This document shows, one piece after another, positions 8,039 through 16,725 of a stretch of DNA of 64,000 nt. Positions within the stretch are counted from its first letter, which is position 1; every line of letters starts with the position of its first letter. Both the position numbers and the translations under genes were made by a program. Under the pieces are notes generated by a model that saw only the letters and a program-made list of their open reading frames with translations, was not told the origin of the DNA and made no database searches. Source of the stretch: Candidatus Nanosynbacter sp. HMT-352 (GTDB taxonomy: Bacteria > Patescibacteriota > Saccharimonadia > Saccharimonadales > Saccharimonadaceae). Location of the stretch: positions 434,001-498,000 of the forward strand of contig NZ_CP089290.1 of assembly GCF_022819385.1 (NCBI RefSeq), given 5' to 3'.

Positions 8039-8788
8039 ATGCCAGATAATAAAAAAATGGTTGAGATTCGTCATTTTAAGATGAGTTTCGGCGATAAAAC
8101 TGTTATTAAAGATCTGAGTTTCGACGTTTTTCGCGGCGAAGTTTTTGGTTTTTTGGGAAGCAATGGTTCGGGAAAAACTACGACGTTGCGCGCATTGTTG
8201 GGGCTATATCAGCAGACCGCGGGCGATTTATTGATAAACGGCAAGCCATATTCGGTGGAAAGCCAGATTCGCCTCGGATACCTTCCTGAGGAGCGCGGTT
8301 TGTATAAAAAAGAAAAAGTCTTAGACGTGATGCTTTACTTTGGTCAATTGAAGGGCTTGAGTCGCAAAGAAGCTAAGGATTTTTCTCTGAAGTTTTTGGA
8401 GCGCGTCAATTTGAGCGATAAGGCTAATACGCAACTTGATAAATTATCTGGCGGACAGCAGCAGAAAATTCAGCTGGGCGTAACAATTATGGGCGATCCG
8501 GAACTGCTGATTATGGACGAGCCAGCCAAAGGTTTTGATCCGGTGAATCGCCGTTTGTTGATGAACATAATTGAGGAGCAACGAAAAGCTGGCGCGACAA
8601 TTATTTACGTTACACACCAGATGGAGGAAGTTGAAAGATTGTGCGATCGCTTGATTTTATTGAAGGACGGTCAAGCGGCGGCGTACGGCACATTGGAAGA
8701 AGTAAAAAGTCAATTTGGCGGCGCTTCAATGGACGACATTTTCGTACAAGTGTACGGCGGCGAAGCGAAGGAGTTGAGCGATGAGTAA
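8039..8788 (+). CDS. ABC transporter ATP-binding protein (NatA-like)
   Basis: 249 residues, a single nucleotide-binding domain. Walker A is GSNGSGKTT near residue 40, signature LSGGQQQKIQLG near 140, Walker B LLIMDEPAKG near 160, and the H-loop VTHQMEEVE near 195. A C-terminal extension typical of the DrrA/NatA exporter group follows. It pairs with the membrane protein encoded immediately downstream (8-nt overlap). The start has a strong AAGGAGG. It energises an ABC-2 type exporter; the substrate (ion, drug or peptide) is unknown. Confidence 0.93.
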   Translation: MPDNKKMVEIRHFKMSFGDKTVIKDLSFDVFRGEVFGFLGSNGSGKTTTLRALLGLYQQTAGDLLINGKPYSVESQIRLGYLPEERGLYKKEKVLDVMLYFGQLKGLSRKEAKDFSLKFLERVNLSDKANTQLDKLSGGQQQKIQLGVTIMGDPELLIMDEPAKGFDPVNRRLLMNIIEEQRKAGATIIYVTHQMEEVERLCDRLILLKDGQAAAYGTLEEVKSQFGGASMDDIFVQVYGGEAKELSDE

Positions 8789-10013
8789 AATGCATAATTT
8801 GGGGACGGTTTTCAAATTTGAAACGCTTAGAACACTGAAGAAACCGACGTTCTGGTTGACGGCATTGGGATTCCCTTTGTTGATTGGCGTGCTGTATGGC
8901 ATTATGTTTTGGTCGCAAAGCACGACTATTGAAGCGTCAAAAAATCTGGAAAAGCAAGAATTTTCACTGGAAGTCACGGACGATTCGAAGTTGGTGAAGC
9001 CAGAATTACTGACGGCAATTAAAGCCAAAACTGCCAAATCGAAAGAATCTGGAATTGACGACGTAAAAAATAATAAGGTTGATGCGTATGTTTATTTTCC
9101 AAAAGATTTGAGCAAGCAAAAGGTCGAAGTTTACGGTAAAGATGTTGGGTTATTCCAAAACGGAAAATACGGCGCAGTGGCGCAGAGCTTATTGAGTCAA
9201 TCAGTAGCAAGTGACGTTAATCCAGCACAAGTTGCGATTTTACGCGACAAAGTCCAATTGTCATCAACCACATATCTGGACGGAAAAGAGCATGGCGGTA
9301 TTAATGAGATGATCGTGCCGGGAATGTTTTTGGTTGTTTTGTTCATTCTCATTAGCATTTTTGGCAATCAAATGCTCATTAGCACCACTGAGGAAAAAGA
9401 AAATCGCACGGTGGAAATGCTGCTTACGACCGTTAAAACTGACACTTTGATTACGGGTAAAATTCTGTCTTTGATGGTGTTGGCTTTAATTCAGATTTTG
9501 GTAATTGTTTTGCCAGTTTTGGCGGGCTATTTGGCATTTGGCTCGAAGTTGCAATTGCCTAATCTGGACTTGAGTACGCTTGTGTTTGATCCTGTGAGAA
9601 TTGGTCTGGCGATCATAATTTTCTCTGCAAGCTTCACTTTATTTACGGGAATGTTGGTGACTTTGGGCGCGATGATGCCGACCGCCAAAGAAGCCAGTCA
9701 GTGGTTCGGAATTGTAATTATGCTATTCATTGGTCCATTTTACGGAATCACGGCGTTCGTCTCCTTCCCTGATTATTTCTTCGTTAAGTTCTTATCGCTA
9801 TTTCCATTCACCGCGCCGATTCCATTGTTATTACGAAACGCAATAGGCAATTTGCCGATTTGGGAAGCTCTGCTCGGTACGGCAATTTTGGTCGCTACAG
9901 CGGTGTTTGTCATGTGGCTATCCGTGCGCGTTTTCCGTTACGGCGCGATGTCTTATGATAGTAAATTATCTTTGTCGGCGTTGCGGACACGTCGAAAAGC
10001 TGGTAAAGTTTAA
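8781..10013 (+). CDS. ABC-2 type transporter permease (NatB-like)
   Basis: 410 residues. One N-terminal membrane segment (about 25-47) is followed by an external domain of about 130 residues and then five or more membrane segments. The motif STTEEKENRTVEMLL after the second segment is characteristic of the ABC-2/NatB permease family. The start overlaps the ATPase gene by 8 nt, indicating translational coupling and a two-gene exporter. The role is efflux across the cytoplasmic membrane; the substrate cannot be inferred. Confidence 0.9.
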   Translation: MSKMHNLGTVFKFETLRTLKKPTFWLTALGFPLLIGVLYGIMFWSQSTTIEASKNLEKQEFSLEVTDDSKLVKPELLTAIKAKTAKSKESGIDDVKNNKVDAYVYFPKDLSKQKVEVYGKDVGLFQNGKYGAVAQSLLSQSVASDVNPAQVAILRDKVQLSSTTYLDGKEHGGINEMIVPGMFLVVLFILISIFGNQMLISTTEEKENRTVEMLLTTVKTDTLITGKILSLMVLALIQILVIVLPVLAGYLAFGSKLQLPNLDLSTLVFDPVRIGLAIIIFSASFTLFTGMLVTLGAMMPTAKEASQWFGIVIMLFIGPFYGITAFVSFPDYFFVKFLSLFPFTAPIPLLLRNAIGNLPIWEALLGTAILVATAVFVMWLSVRVFRYGAMSYDSKLSLSALRTRRKAGKV

Positions 10014-10015
10014 TT

Positions 10016-11149
10016 ATGAAAGTACGTATAGAGATAGACACGAAAACATTTGTGCGATTTTGGCTGGTCGTGATGGGCTTTGGTCTGGCTGGTCTGGCAA
10101 TTTATTCCGCAAAGGACGCGCTGGTTTTATTGGGAATTTCCCTGTTTTTGGCGTTGGCATTGAACCGTCCAGTTGCGGCAATTGCTAAGAAGCTTCCTGG
10201 AAAAAGCCGATTGGGCGGCACGGCACTGGCGTACACGACGCTGGTTCTGCTTTTGGGTTGTGTGATCTGGTTTGTTATTCCGCCAATTGTCCAACAATCT
10301 GCCAAATTTGTCGAAAGCATTCCTAGCATAATTGATCAAGCCAGCTCACAGTGGCGTGGCGTCAATGATTTTATTGATAAGAACAATTTGCGCCCACAGG
10401 TCGATTCGATGATGGAAAACATTAAGCAGCAATCTTCGTCTTGGGCCACGAGCGTTGGCACGAATCTGTTGTCCAGCGTTGGTTCTTTGGCGTCGTTCTT
10501 AGGCTCGCTATTCTTGGTGCTGGTATTGTCATTCCTGATGCTTCTCGAGGGTCCAACTTGGGTGAAGCGTTTGTGGGGACTATACAACGACGAAGAAAAA
10601 ATGGAGCGTCATAAGAAGCTGGTTGGCCGAATGTATAATGTGATTACGGGATATGTTTCTGGGCAATTGACCGTTTCTGGAATCGATGCGATATTGTCAG
10701 GTTTCGTAGTGTTTGTGCTGAGCTTGACATTCCCTGTCATAAATTCCAATTTGGCAATGCTCACCGTTATGGCGACGTTTGTGTTGACGCTAATTCCGAT
10801 GTTTGGCGCAACGATTGCTGGTGCGTTGATATCACTGTTACTATTCTTCAATAATATGACCGCGGGCGTTATTTACGCGATTTATTTCGTGATTTACCAA
10901 CAGATTGAGAACAACTTTGTCTCCCCTTCTATCCAATCAAAGAAGGTTGAATTGTCGGCTCTGACTGTCTTGGTTGCGGTGACAATTGGTTTATATGTCG
11001 GCGGTCTATTGGGCGGTTTGGTTGCTATTCCAGCCGCTGGCGTCGTAAAAGTTTTGCTGGATAATTACTTGGAGCAGGCCAAGTCTGAGCGCGTTGAAAG
11101 CGAAAAGCCTCTTAATAAATTAGTTAAGAAATTGAAAAACGAGGATTAA
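10016..11149 (+). CDS. AI-2E family transporter
   Basis: 377 residues with about eight predicted membrane helices and a soluble stretch after the second or third (QSAKFVESIPSI), the usual AI-2E/PerM layout. The C-terminal region with IENNFVSPSI and GLLGGLVAIPAAG matches the family. It begins 3 nt after the permease stop, so it is in the same transcript. Family members include quorum-signal exporters and Na+/H+ antiporters; which activity applies here is unknown. Confidence 0.88.
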   Translation: MKVRIEIDTKTFVRFWLVVMGFGLAGLAIYSAKDALVLLGISLFLALALNRPVAAIAKKLPGKSRLGGTALAYTTLVLLLGCVIWFVIPPIVQQSAKFVESIPSIIDQASSQWRGVNDFIDKNNLRPQVDSMMENIKQQSSSWATSVGTNLLSSVGSLASFLGSLFLVLVLSFLMLLEGPTWVKRLWGLYNDEEKMERHKKLVGRMYNVITGYVSGQLTVSGIDAILSGFVVFVLSLTFPVINSNLAMLTVMATFVLTLIPMFGATIAGALISLLLFFNNMTAGVIYAIYFVIYQQIENNFVSPSIQSKKVELSALTVLVAVTIGLYVGGLLGGLVAIPAAGVVKVLLDNYLEQAKSERVESEKPLNKLVKKLKNED

Positions 11150-11167
11150 TTAGCACGAAATAAAAAT

Positions 11168-11195
11168 ATAGCCCGTTGAATCTCTAGCGGGCTAT
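11168..11195. terminator. Bidirectional terminator
   Basis: ATAGCCCG (11168-11175) pairs with CGGGCTAT (11188-11195), with T-rich sequence on both sides. It serves the transporter operon on the plus strand and cysS on the minus strand; the cysS stop codon lies inside the stem. Confidence 0.85.
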
Positions 11196-12625
11196 TTCCA
11201 TGTCCAGATGCTGCCACTTGGAGTGTCGCGAACGGCAACGCCAGCCTGAAGAAGTTCATCGCGAATTCTGTCGGATTCTTCCCAATTTTTCTCTGCACGC
11301 GCTTGACGTCGCTGGATAATCAACCTCTTCAAATCGTCAGTAATATCAGGCGTAGACTCAGCCAAATCCAGCCCTAAAATCTCGTCAATCTCATCAATAA
11401 ACTGCACTAGACTCTGTCGATGAATTTTATCAAGCGACGTATGATCCAACTTTGAAAATACTTCATCAATCAACGCCAGTGCGCCTGGAGTATCCAAATC
11501 GTCATTCAATTTCTCGACCAACGCCTGACGTCCCGCTAGCAACGAAACCGAATCGTCCTGCTCGTCCTTATCATCGTCATCTTCCAGTGTGTCGTGAGTC
11601 TGATGTCTCAGAACCGCGTAATCCCGCCAATGGTTCAATCGCGCCTGTGCTGCTTCCAGGATTTCCCAGGTAAAATTGCCCTCCGTTTGATAATGCTTGC
11701 TGAGAATCGCCAGCTTAAACGCCATCGGACTAAACCCTCGCGAAATAATATCTTCCAGCGTAATAATATTCCCCAGAGATTTGCTCATCTTTCGACCATC
11801 GACTTTTATGTGATTATTATGTAGCCAAATCTGAGAAAATTGCTTCCCAGTCAGACTTTCGCTCTGGGCAATCTCATTCGTGTGATGAACTGGAATATGA
11901 TCAATTCCGCCTGCGTGAATATCGATGGAGTCGCCGAGCGTTTCACGGGCAATCGTCGAACATTCCAGATGCCAGCCAGGAAAACCGATTCCCCACGGAC
12001 TATCCCACTCCATGTCGCGCTTGGCGTCTTTTGGCGAAAACTTCCAGACGGCGAAGTCAGTAATATTGCGCTTTCCTTCAACGCTCACTCTGGCGCCAGC
12101 CTCCAGCCCCGCCACGTCCAGCCGCGCTAATTTCCCGTAATCCTTCAAAAGTGACGTATCAAAATACATGCCGTCGCCGTCGATTTTATATAAAAATCCT
12201 TTTTCGTCCAGTCCTTTTGCGAAGTCAATCTGCTGTTGAATATAATCCGTCGCCCGCACCAAATAGTCAGGTTTTATCAATTTCAACACGTCGTAAGCCT
12301 CGTGATTAGCTATGGAAATATATCTTTCCGCCACATCCCAGGCAGTCTTCCCTTCACGGCGGGCACCTTTTTCCATTTTGTCTTCGCCGTTATCGTCATC
12401 ACTTGTCAAATGACCAACATCAGTGATGTTTTGCGTTCGAATAACTGGGATATCTTGCCAGCGTAGCAGTCGTACTAACACATCCCAGTAAATATAGCCA
12501 ACCCAGTTGCCGATGTGCGGTTGCGAATAAACTGTTAGACCACAGGTGTAAAACTTGACCGTTTCTCCGTCAAGCGGCGTCAGTTCATCTTTTCGTCTAG
12601 TGAGCGTGTTATAGAGCTTTATCAT
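11192..12625 (-). CDS. cysS: Cysteine--tRNA ligase
   Basis: 477 residues, full length. The class I signatures are present: QPHIGN (35-40) for HIGH, and RKMSKSLGN near 277. Zinc ligands are retained (YTCG near 28, ECST, and HTNEIAQSE), so this enzyme still uses zinc although several other proteins in the window have lost zinc sites. An acidic insert (DTLEDDDDKDEQDD) sits in the C-terminal helical region. The start has TACAAT 7 nt before the ATG and no SD, which suggests leaderless translation. It charges tRNA-Cys. Confidence 0.97.
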   Translation of the reverse strand: MIKLYNTLTRRKDELTPLDGETVKFYTCGLTVYSQPHIGNWVGYIYWDVLVRLLRWQDIPVIRTQNITDVGHLTSDDDNGEDKMEKGARREGKTAWDVAERYISIANHEAYDVLKLIKPDYLVRATDYIQQQIDFAKGLDEKGFLYKIDGDGMYFDTSLLKDYGKLARLDVAGLEAGARVSVEGKRNITDFAVWKFSPKDAKRDMEWDSPWGIGFPGWHLECSTIARETLGDSIDIHAGGIDHIPVHHTNEIAQSESLTGKQFSQIWLHNNHIKVDGRKMSKSLGNIITLEDIISRGFSPMAFKLAILSKHYQTEGNFTWEILEAAQARLNHWRDYAVLRHQTHDTLEDDDDKDEQDDSVSLLAGRQALVEKLNDDLDTPGALALIDEVFSKLDHTSLDKIHRQSLVQFIDEIDEILGLDLAESTPDITDDLKRLIIQRRQARAEKNWEESDRIRDELLQAGVAVRDTPSGSIWTWK

Positions 12626-12670
12626 TAGTTCTATTGTACGGTACTCTGGTCAGTTTTTCAAAATTGACAT

Positions 12671-12695
12671 AAAAAACAGTCCCAGTTGGGACTTC
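12671..12695 (-). terminator. Probable terminator
   Basis: On the minus strand AGTCCCA/TGGGACT pairs around a 2-nt centre and is followed by GTTTTTT. It lies downstream of the unknown gene at 12814 and just upstream of the cysS promoter. Confidence 0.65.
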
Positions 12696-12723
12696 TGTTT
12701 GTATATTGAATTCAAGGAATAGC

Positions 12724-12750
12724 GACAAGCAGATGAAGATATAAGATTAG
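12724..12750 (+). repeat. Inverted repeat, left arm
   Basis: GACAAGCAGATGA followed by ATATAAGATTA recurs in inverted orientation at 13546-13573, with a small indel. The two arms flank the unknown 193-residue gene. Confidence 0.75.
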
Positions 12751-12813
12751 ATGCCGGGTGTGACATCAGTTCGATATCACCGTCCGCTTATCGCTACCCG
12801 TCAGGAGACTTGC

Positions 12814-13392
12814 TTAGAACAGCTCGTATTCTACCCCTCCGACAAACCTAAAGCCTCCTCCGCTGACTGTTCCAGCGCAGGCTTCATATCGGTCGGAGAA
12901 AGAGGCGACGAGTATGGACTTGTCGCCAACTATTGCATGGATCTGCCATCCATGCATAAGAACCTCTTTGTCTTTATACCAGGGCACGTTGTCGGACCTG
13001 TAGCAAGTGGCGTCCCCTTTCTGAGTGAAAAGTGTCGCGTCTTCGTGTTTGACTATGATTCCCTCGCCACCGATCACTACCTCTCCCATGTCGTCGAAGA
13101 GGTGGATTGTTCCTCTTGAAACTAGGATCAATTTATCACCCATTTTCAATCTCACGTCTGATCCTTTGATTTTGAGATACGATCCGTCAGGGTTGATGAC
13201 CATCTCTCCCTTTAACGCGAAGAGGTGGTCATTTCCTACTGTGACATCAAGATTTTCTCCGTCTTTGACGTAAAACCTGCGACCTTCATCGATAGATGTG
13301 ATGATACCCCTAGAGCCTTTAATGCTTACAAGAGTTCCATCTTTCAGCGTGAATGTTGCAGTCTTCTCTTCATTGGAGGTCTTGGAGATCAT
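12814..13392 (-). CDS. Unknown beta-rich protein with long structured leader
   Basis: About 192 residues, no recognised domain. The sequence is built of short alternating segments (TFTLKDGTLVSIKGSRG, YLKIKGSDVRLKMGDKL), suggesting an all-beta fold. No signal peptide or membrane segment is seen. The ATG at 13392 is chosen because GAAGGGAAAG precedes it; an upstream in-frame start lacks this. Composition is richer in G+C than its neighbours, and the coding sequence has a perfect 9-bp hairpin (TGCATGGAT/ATCCATGCA, 12934-12956). The locus is bounded by an inverted repeat, and its promoter is nearly identical to that of the Gly-rich gene at 22204. It may be acquired DNA; function is unknown. Confidence 0.65.
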   Translation of the reverse strand: MISKTSNEEKTATFTLKDGTLVSIKGSRGIITSIDEGRRFYVKDGENLDVTVGNDHLFALKGEMVINPDGSYLKIKGSDVRLKMGDKLILVSRGTIHLFDDMGEVVIGGEGIIVKHEDATLFTQKGDATCYRSDNVPWYKDKEVLMHGWQIHAIVGDKSILVASFSDRYEACAGTVSGGGFRFVGGVEYELF

Positions 13393-13470
13393 TTTCTTTC
13401 CCTTCTCTTTCTCGCAGCGACTGTCGCCATCTTTGCCTTTCAACAAAGAACTTCATACGGCCATCTAGCC

Positions 13471-13535
13471 AGCATGAAACGAGATTTCAATTGTCAATTA
13501 ATTTTCTATCAACAACCAAAACCTCGCTTCATGCT
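13471..13535 (-). promoter_or_regulatory. Long hairpin in the 5' leader of the unknown gene
   Basis: On the minus-strand RNA, AGCATGAAGCGAGGTTT (13535-13519) pairs with AAATCTCGTTTCATGCT (13487-13471): 17 bp including two G-U pairs, with a 31-nt loop. No U-tract follows, so it is not a terminator. The wobble pairs are valid only in minus-strand RNA, pointing to an RNA role. Confidence 0.7.
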
Positions 13536-13545
13536 TAATTTCGTC

Positions 13546-13573
13546 TTATAATCTTATAATCATCTGCTTGTCA
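13546..13573 (-). repeat. Inverted repeat, right arm (promoter-like)
   Basis: It is the inverted partner of 12724-12750. On the minus strand it reads TTGACA, a 17-nt spacer, then TATAAG, so it could also act as a second promoter for the unknown gene. Confidence 0.7.
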
Positions 13574-13626
13574 AGGTACGCCTTCGGACAAGGATTTGCT
13601 CGACTTGTCAACAAAAGCTGTACTCA

Positions 13627-13655
13627 TTTATATCACTAATAGAATAAAATGTCAA
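13627..13655 (-). promoter_or_regulatory. Canonical promoter of the unknown gene at 12814
   Basis: TTGACA (13655-13650), 17-nt spacer, TATAAA (13632-13627). The 19-mer TTGACATTTTATTCTATTA is identical to that in the promoter at 22571-22599. Confidence 0.75.
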
Positions 13656-13657
13656 TA

Positions 13658-14638
13658 CTATTCTGCTTCTCGTAGAGCCTTATCTGTCGCTGTAACTAAT
13701 TCTCGGACGATTTCATCATAACTTTCATATACGCGGAATCCTGCCGCATACGGATGACCGCCGCCACCGAAGTATCCAGCCACGGTATCGGCAATTGGTA
13801 AATTACCCCGTAAGCGTGCGGTTAATTTGCCGTCAGGATAAGTTTTAATAACACAGCTAAGCGCCACGCCTTCAACCAGCCTCAATTCATCGCCAATCAA
13901 CGCGCCGGGGTTATAGGAATCGCTGTAGGCTTGGATTTCTTCAAATGGCACATGCACCAGCGCCAATTGTCCGTCTAATAAATATTCGATTCGCTCGATC
14001 AATTTCCCCTTGTACGCCAAAATTTCTGGCGATTTCTTCATAAATTCGCGTCGTCGCTCTTCAATTTCCGCATTGGATGCGCCCAGCTCTGTAAGTTCTC
14101 CCGCCGTATGAAAAGTCTGAGCTGTGGTGTTTTGCGTAGTAAGTCCCAGGCTATCGCTCATAATAGCTATCAATAAATCTTCGGCAGCCTGAGGATTTAT
14201 CTTCCAGTCGGAATGCTTGAACAGCTTATACAGTAATTCCCCGGTCGCCACGACGGTTTCGGATAACATAATATGGTCAAAGCTAAGTGTCGATTCGGCT
14301 GTGTGATGATCAATAACCAGAGTCGGGTGTGTTTCCAGAAAATGTCGCGCCCCAGGAGTTTCTAATACCTTGCTGAGAAGGATATCCGCGCTCGTATCGA
14401 CAATTATCGCAGCGTCGGCTTGAAACGGAAAGTCGTTCTGCACTCGATCCCAACCGCGAATATAATGAAGATATTTCGGTATATCTACTGGACAATATAA
14501 AGTAACAGTCTTCCCTAGGTCGCTTAAGACTTCTTCTAGCGCCAAGCTTGAACCCAAGCTGTCGCCGTCGGGATTTTCGGCTTGAATAATAACTATATTG
14601 TTTGCGGATTGAATGAATTGTTTAGCTGTGTCTAGCAT
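13658..14638 (-). CDS. DHH-family phosphoesterase, NrnA-like
   Basis: 326 residues. DHH domain motifs are NPDGDSLGSSLAL near 24, IIVDTSAD near 88 and the namesake VIDHHTAES near 110. The C-terminal DHHA1 domain has the GGGGHPYAAGF nucleotide-binding loop near 293. This matches bacterial oligoribonuclease/pAp-phosphatase enzymes, which degrade 2-5-nt RNA fragments and pAp; cyclic-dinucleotide phosphodiesterase activity is also known in the family. TATAAT lies 7 nt before the ATG without an SD, fitting leaderless expression. It appears to be a single-gene unit. Confidence 0.9.
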   Translation of the reverse strand: MLDTAKQFIQSANNIVIIQAENPDGDSLGSSLALEEVLSDLGKTVTLYCPVDIPKYLHYIRGWDRVQNDFPFQADAAIIVDTSADILLSKVLETPGARHFLETHPTLVIDHHTAESTLSFDHIMLSETVVATGELLYKLFKHSDWKINPQAAEDLLIAIMSDSLGLTTQNTTAQTFHTAGELTELGASNAEIEERRREFMKKSPEILAYKGKLIERIEYLLDGQLALVHVPFEEIQAYSDSYNPGALIGDELRLVEGVALSCVIKTYPDGKLTARLRGNLPIADTVAGYFGGGGHPYAAGFRVYESYDEIVRELVTATDKALREAE

Positions 14639-14773
14639 GTTATTTATTATAACAAATGATTTTTACTCTAATATAATATATATTGTTTTTAATTACATAA
14701 GTGGTATAATATGTGATGGACTATTAAAAATACTGCGCAATCGAAAAAACATAAACATTTTTATAAATTATTA

Positions 14774-14802
14774 TTGACAAAATATAAAGATTGTGCTAGT
14801 AT
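14774..14802 (+). promoter_or_regulatory. Canonical promoter of the PKD/LPKTG surface protein
   Basis: TTGACA (14774-14779), 17-nt spacer, TAGTAT (14797-14802). A 44-nt leader and GAGGAG ribosome site follow, unlike the leaderless genes nearby, which suggests strong expression. Confidence 0.75.
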
Positions 14803-14846
14803 GAGGACATAAAGCCTGAAGATAGGGCTGGAAAAGAGGAGTTTTT

Positions 14847-16034
14847 ATGAACAAATTTAAGAAAATCGGCATTGCTATCTCTTTGGGATTTGCTATGCTC
14901 GGTGGAATCTGGTTGGCATCACCTTCACAGGCTGCCGGCTGTAACAGCTTTAACGTTGTATACTGTGGTACACATTCTATGTCAGAATTGCAAACAGCAT
15001 ACAGCCGTACAGAAATTAAAGAGCTATACAAAGAGTGGTACGTTACTGAGACTATGGTTCAGGGCGGATCAAATATGCGCGAAGGCGTAGTTGACGCAAA
15101 TGGTAACATTACAGTTGACGGTCGTGTTGTAGCTACAAACGCTATAACCGTACAGTCTAAAGCTGGTACTCGTCAACCTCAGCCACAACGTAGCTATAAG
15201 ACCTCAAACGGATATACTTACTACCAATACACAACTGGTCAGAGCTTCGTTGACGGACCTAAGAGCTACAATATTTACGCATGGTTTGACAATAGCGGCT
15301 CATTTATCACTGGTGTGATTAAAGACTGTGGTAACCCAGTTTGGGGTAACCCAACAACACCTCCAGCAAAGCCTGCTCTAACATGTGACGCTTTGCAAGT
15401 AACTGAGATTTCTCGAAACACCTTTAAGTTCAGCGTTAAGGCAACTGCCAAGGGTGGCGCATCTATCACTAGCTACACATACAACTTCGGTGATAACAAC
15501 ATCAAGACAACTAACTCATCAGAAATTCAATACACTTACGCAAAAGAAGGCAACTACACAGTTACTATTACTGTAAACGGTAAAGAAACTGGTGAAGTTA
15601 AGAGGCAAAACCCTAACTGTCAAAAAACTGTTACGGTTAAGCCAGAGCCAAAAATGATCGTTTGTGTAATTGAAGAAGGTGGTAAGAAGTACACTAAGGA
15701 GATTAAAAAGGAAGAGTTTAACGAAAAGATTCACAAGACTAACTTGGACGAATGTAAGGAAACTCCTGCTAAGATCACAGTCTGTGTAATTGAAGAAGGT
15801 GGTAAGAAGTACACTAAGGAGATTAAAAAGGAAGAGTTTAACGAAAAGATTCACAAGACTAACTTGGACGAATGTAAGGAAACTCCTACTCCTACACCAA
15901 ACACTCCTTCAACACCAACACCTAGCCCAGAATTGCCAAAGACTGGTGCAAGTGACGCGATCATGTCAGCACTAGGCCTAGGTGGACTAACTACAGCTAC
16001 TATCGCTTACATCGCTAGCCGCCGCCAAATGTAA
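14847..16034 (+). CDS. PKD-domain cell-surface protein with LPKTG anchor
   Basis: 395 residues. A signal peptide (about 1-30, ending SPSQAAG) is followed by a domain of about 150 residues with no recognised family. A PKD-like beta domain lies at about 195-250 (YNFGDNN, then EGNYTVTITVNG). Two 40-residue repeats (from about 268) are followed by a Pro/Thr spacer, the sortase signal LPKTG near 363, a membrane helix and a short basic tail RRQM. The protein should be exported and attached to the cell envelope by a sortase, which is not encoded in this window. The repeats are identical over 103 bp, so copy number may vary. It could serve in adhesion to a host cell; that is inference. Confidence 0.88.
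   Translation: MNKFKKIGIAISLGFAMLGGIWLASPSQAAGCNSFNVVYCGTHSMSELQTAYSRTEIKELYKEWYVTETMVQGGSNMREGVVDANGNITVDGRVVATNAITVQSKAGTRQPQPQRSYKTSNGYTYYQYTTGQSFVDGPKSYNIYAWFDNSGSFITGVIKDCGNPVWGNPTTPPAKPALTCDALQVTEISRNTFKFSVKATAKGGASITSYTYNFGDNNIKTTNSSEIQYTYAKEGNYTVTITVNGKETGEVKRQNPNCQKTVTVKPEPKMIVCVIEEGGKKYTKEIKKEEFNEKIHKTNLDECKETPAKITVCVIEEGGKKYTKEIKKEEFNEKIHKTNLDECKETPTPTPNTPSTPTPSPELPKTGASDAIMSALGLGGLTTATIAYIASRRQM
15663..15885 (+). repeat. Tandem 120-bp repeat in the surface-protein gene
   Basis: Copies at 15663-15765 and 15783-15885 are identical over 103 bp with a 120-bp period, encoding CVIEEGGKKYTKEIKKEEF and the following residues twice. Complete DNA identity, synonymous sites included, indicates a recent duplication or ongoing homogenisation. 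Confidence 0.92.
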
Positions 16035-16052
16035 TCAGCTAAGCTAGCAACG

Positions 16053-16080
16053 AAATACCCGCCGAGATGGCGGGTATTTT
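16053..16080. terminator. Terminator after the surface protein
   Basis: AATACCCGCC and GGCGGGTATT pair around GAGAT, followed by TTT on the plus strand. It lies between convergent genes and may also stop recR transcription. Confidence 0.9.
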
Positions 16081-16103
16081 TATTGGTGATGAAGCTGTTG
16101 AGT

Positions 16104-16721
16104 CTATAACTGTTTTCGACCTTCCAGTGCGTGAGTTAGTGTAATTTGGTCTGCATATTCAAGGTCAACGCCGACTGGAATGCCTCTAGCCAAGCGTGTG
16201 ATAGTCGTATTTAATCCAGCTTCTTGGATGTAGCGCTGTAGGAATAGCGCGGTCGACTCGCCCTCAACTGAAGCATTCGTGGCGATAATAATCTCTTGAA
16301 CGTCGTCGGTTTTTATACGTTCAATTAGCTCTGGGATATGCAATTGCTCTGGTCCAATATTGTCAATTGGTGAGATAACGCCGCCCAGCACGTGGTATGT
16401 ACCCAGGAACTGCCCTGTTCTTTCTATAGCGACAATGTCTAGCGGCTCCTCGACTACACAAACGACTTTTTTATTCCTGTTCGAATCTGCATATAAAGGC
16501 GACACATCGTCATCTGAGTCGATCAACGCAAATGTCTTCGGGCAGGTTTTTACGCGGTCGTGTAATCGGTCTAATGAATGCGCTAATTGCTTTGCGGATT
16601 TGGGATTACGGCGTAAAACCGCGTAGGCATATCTTTCAGCCGTACGCGGTCCAACTCCAGGTAAATTACCAAAATCATCAATTAAAGCAGTCAGAGCTTT
16701 TGGTAAAATGTCGATTGACAT
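16104..16721 (-). CDS. recR: Recombination protein RecR
   Basis: 205 residues, normal length. The helix-hairpin-helix LPGVGPRTAERYAYA (20-34) and the Toprim core CVVEEPLDIVAIE through GGVISPIDNIGP are well conserved. The C4 zinc finger is degenerate: where RecR normally has CxxC...CxxC, this protein has TCPKTFALIDSDDD with a single cysteine. RecR acts with RecO to load RecA at gaps. It lies directly downstream of the YbaB gene, the usual dnaX-ybaB-recR neighbourhood, with dnaX further upstream here. Confidence 0.95.
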   Translation of the reverse strand: MSIDILPKALTALIDDFGNLPGVGPRTAERYAYAVLRRNPKSAKQLAHSLDRLHDRVKTCPKTFALIDSDDDVSPLYADSNRNKKVVCVVEEPLDIVAIERTGQFLGTYHVLGGVISPIDNIGPEQLHIPELIERIKTDDVQEIIIATNASVEGESTALFLQRYIQEAGLNTTITRLARGIPVGVDLEYADQITLTHALEGRKQL

Positions 16722-16725
16722 GGCC

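Noticed and set aside
12724..13573. Insertion sequence
   Set aside because: Inverted repeats are present, but the enclosed protein has no transposase motif and no target-site duplication is evident.
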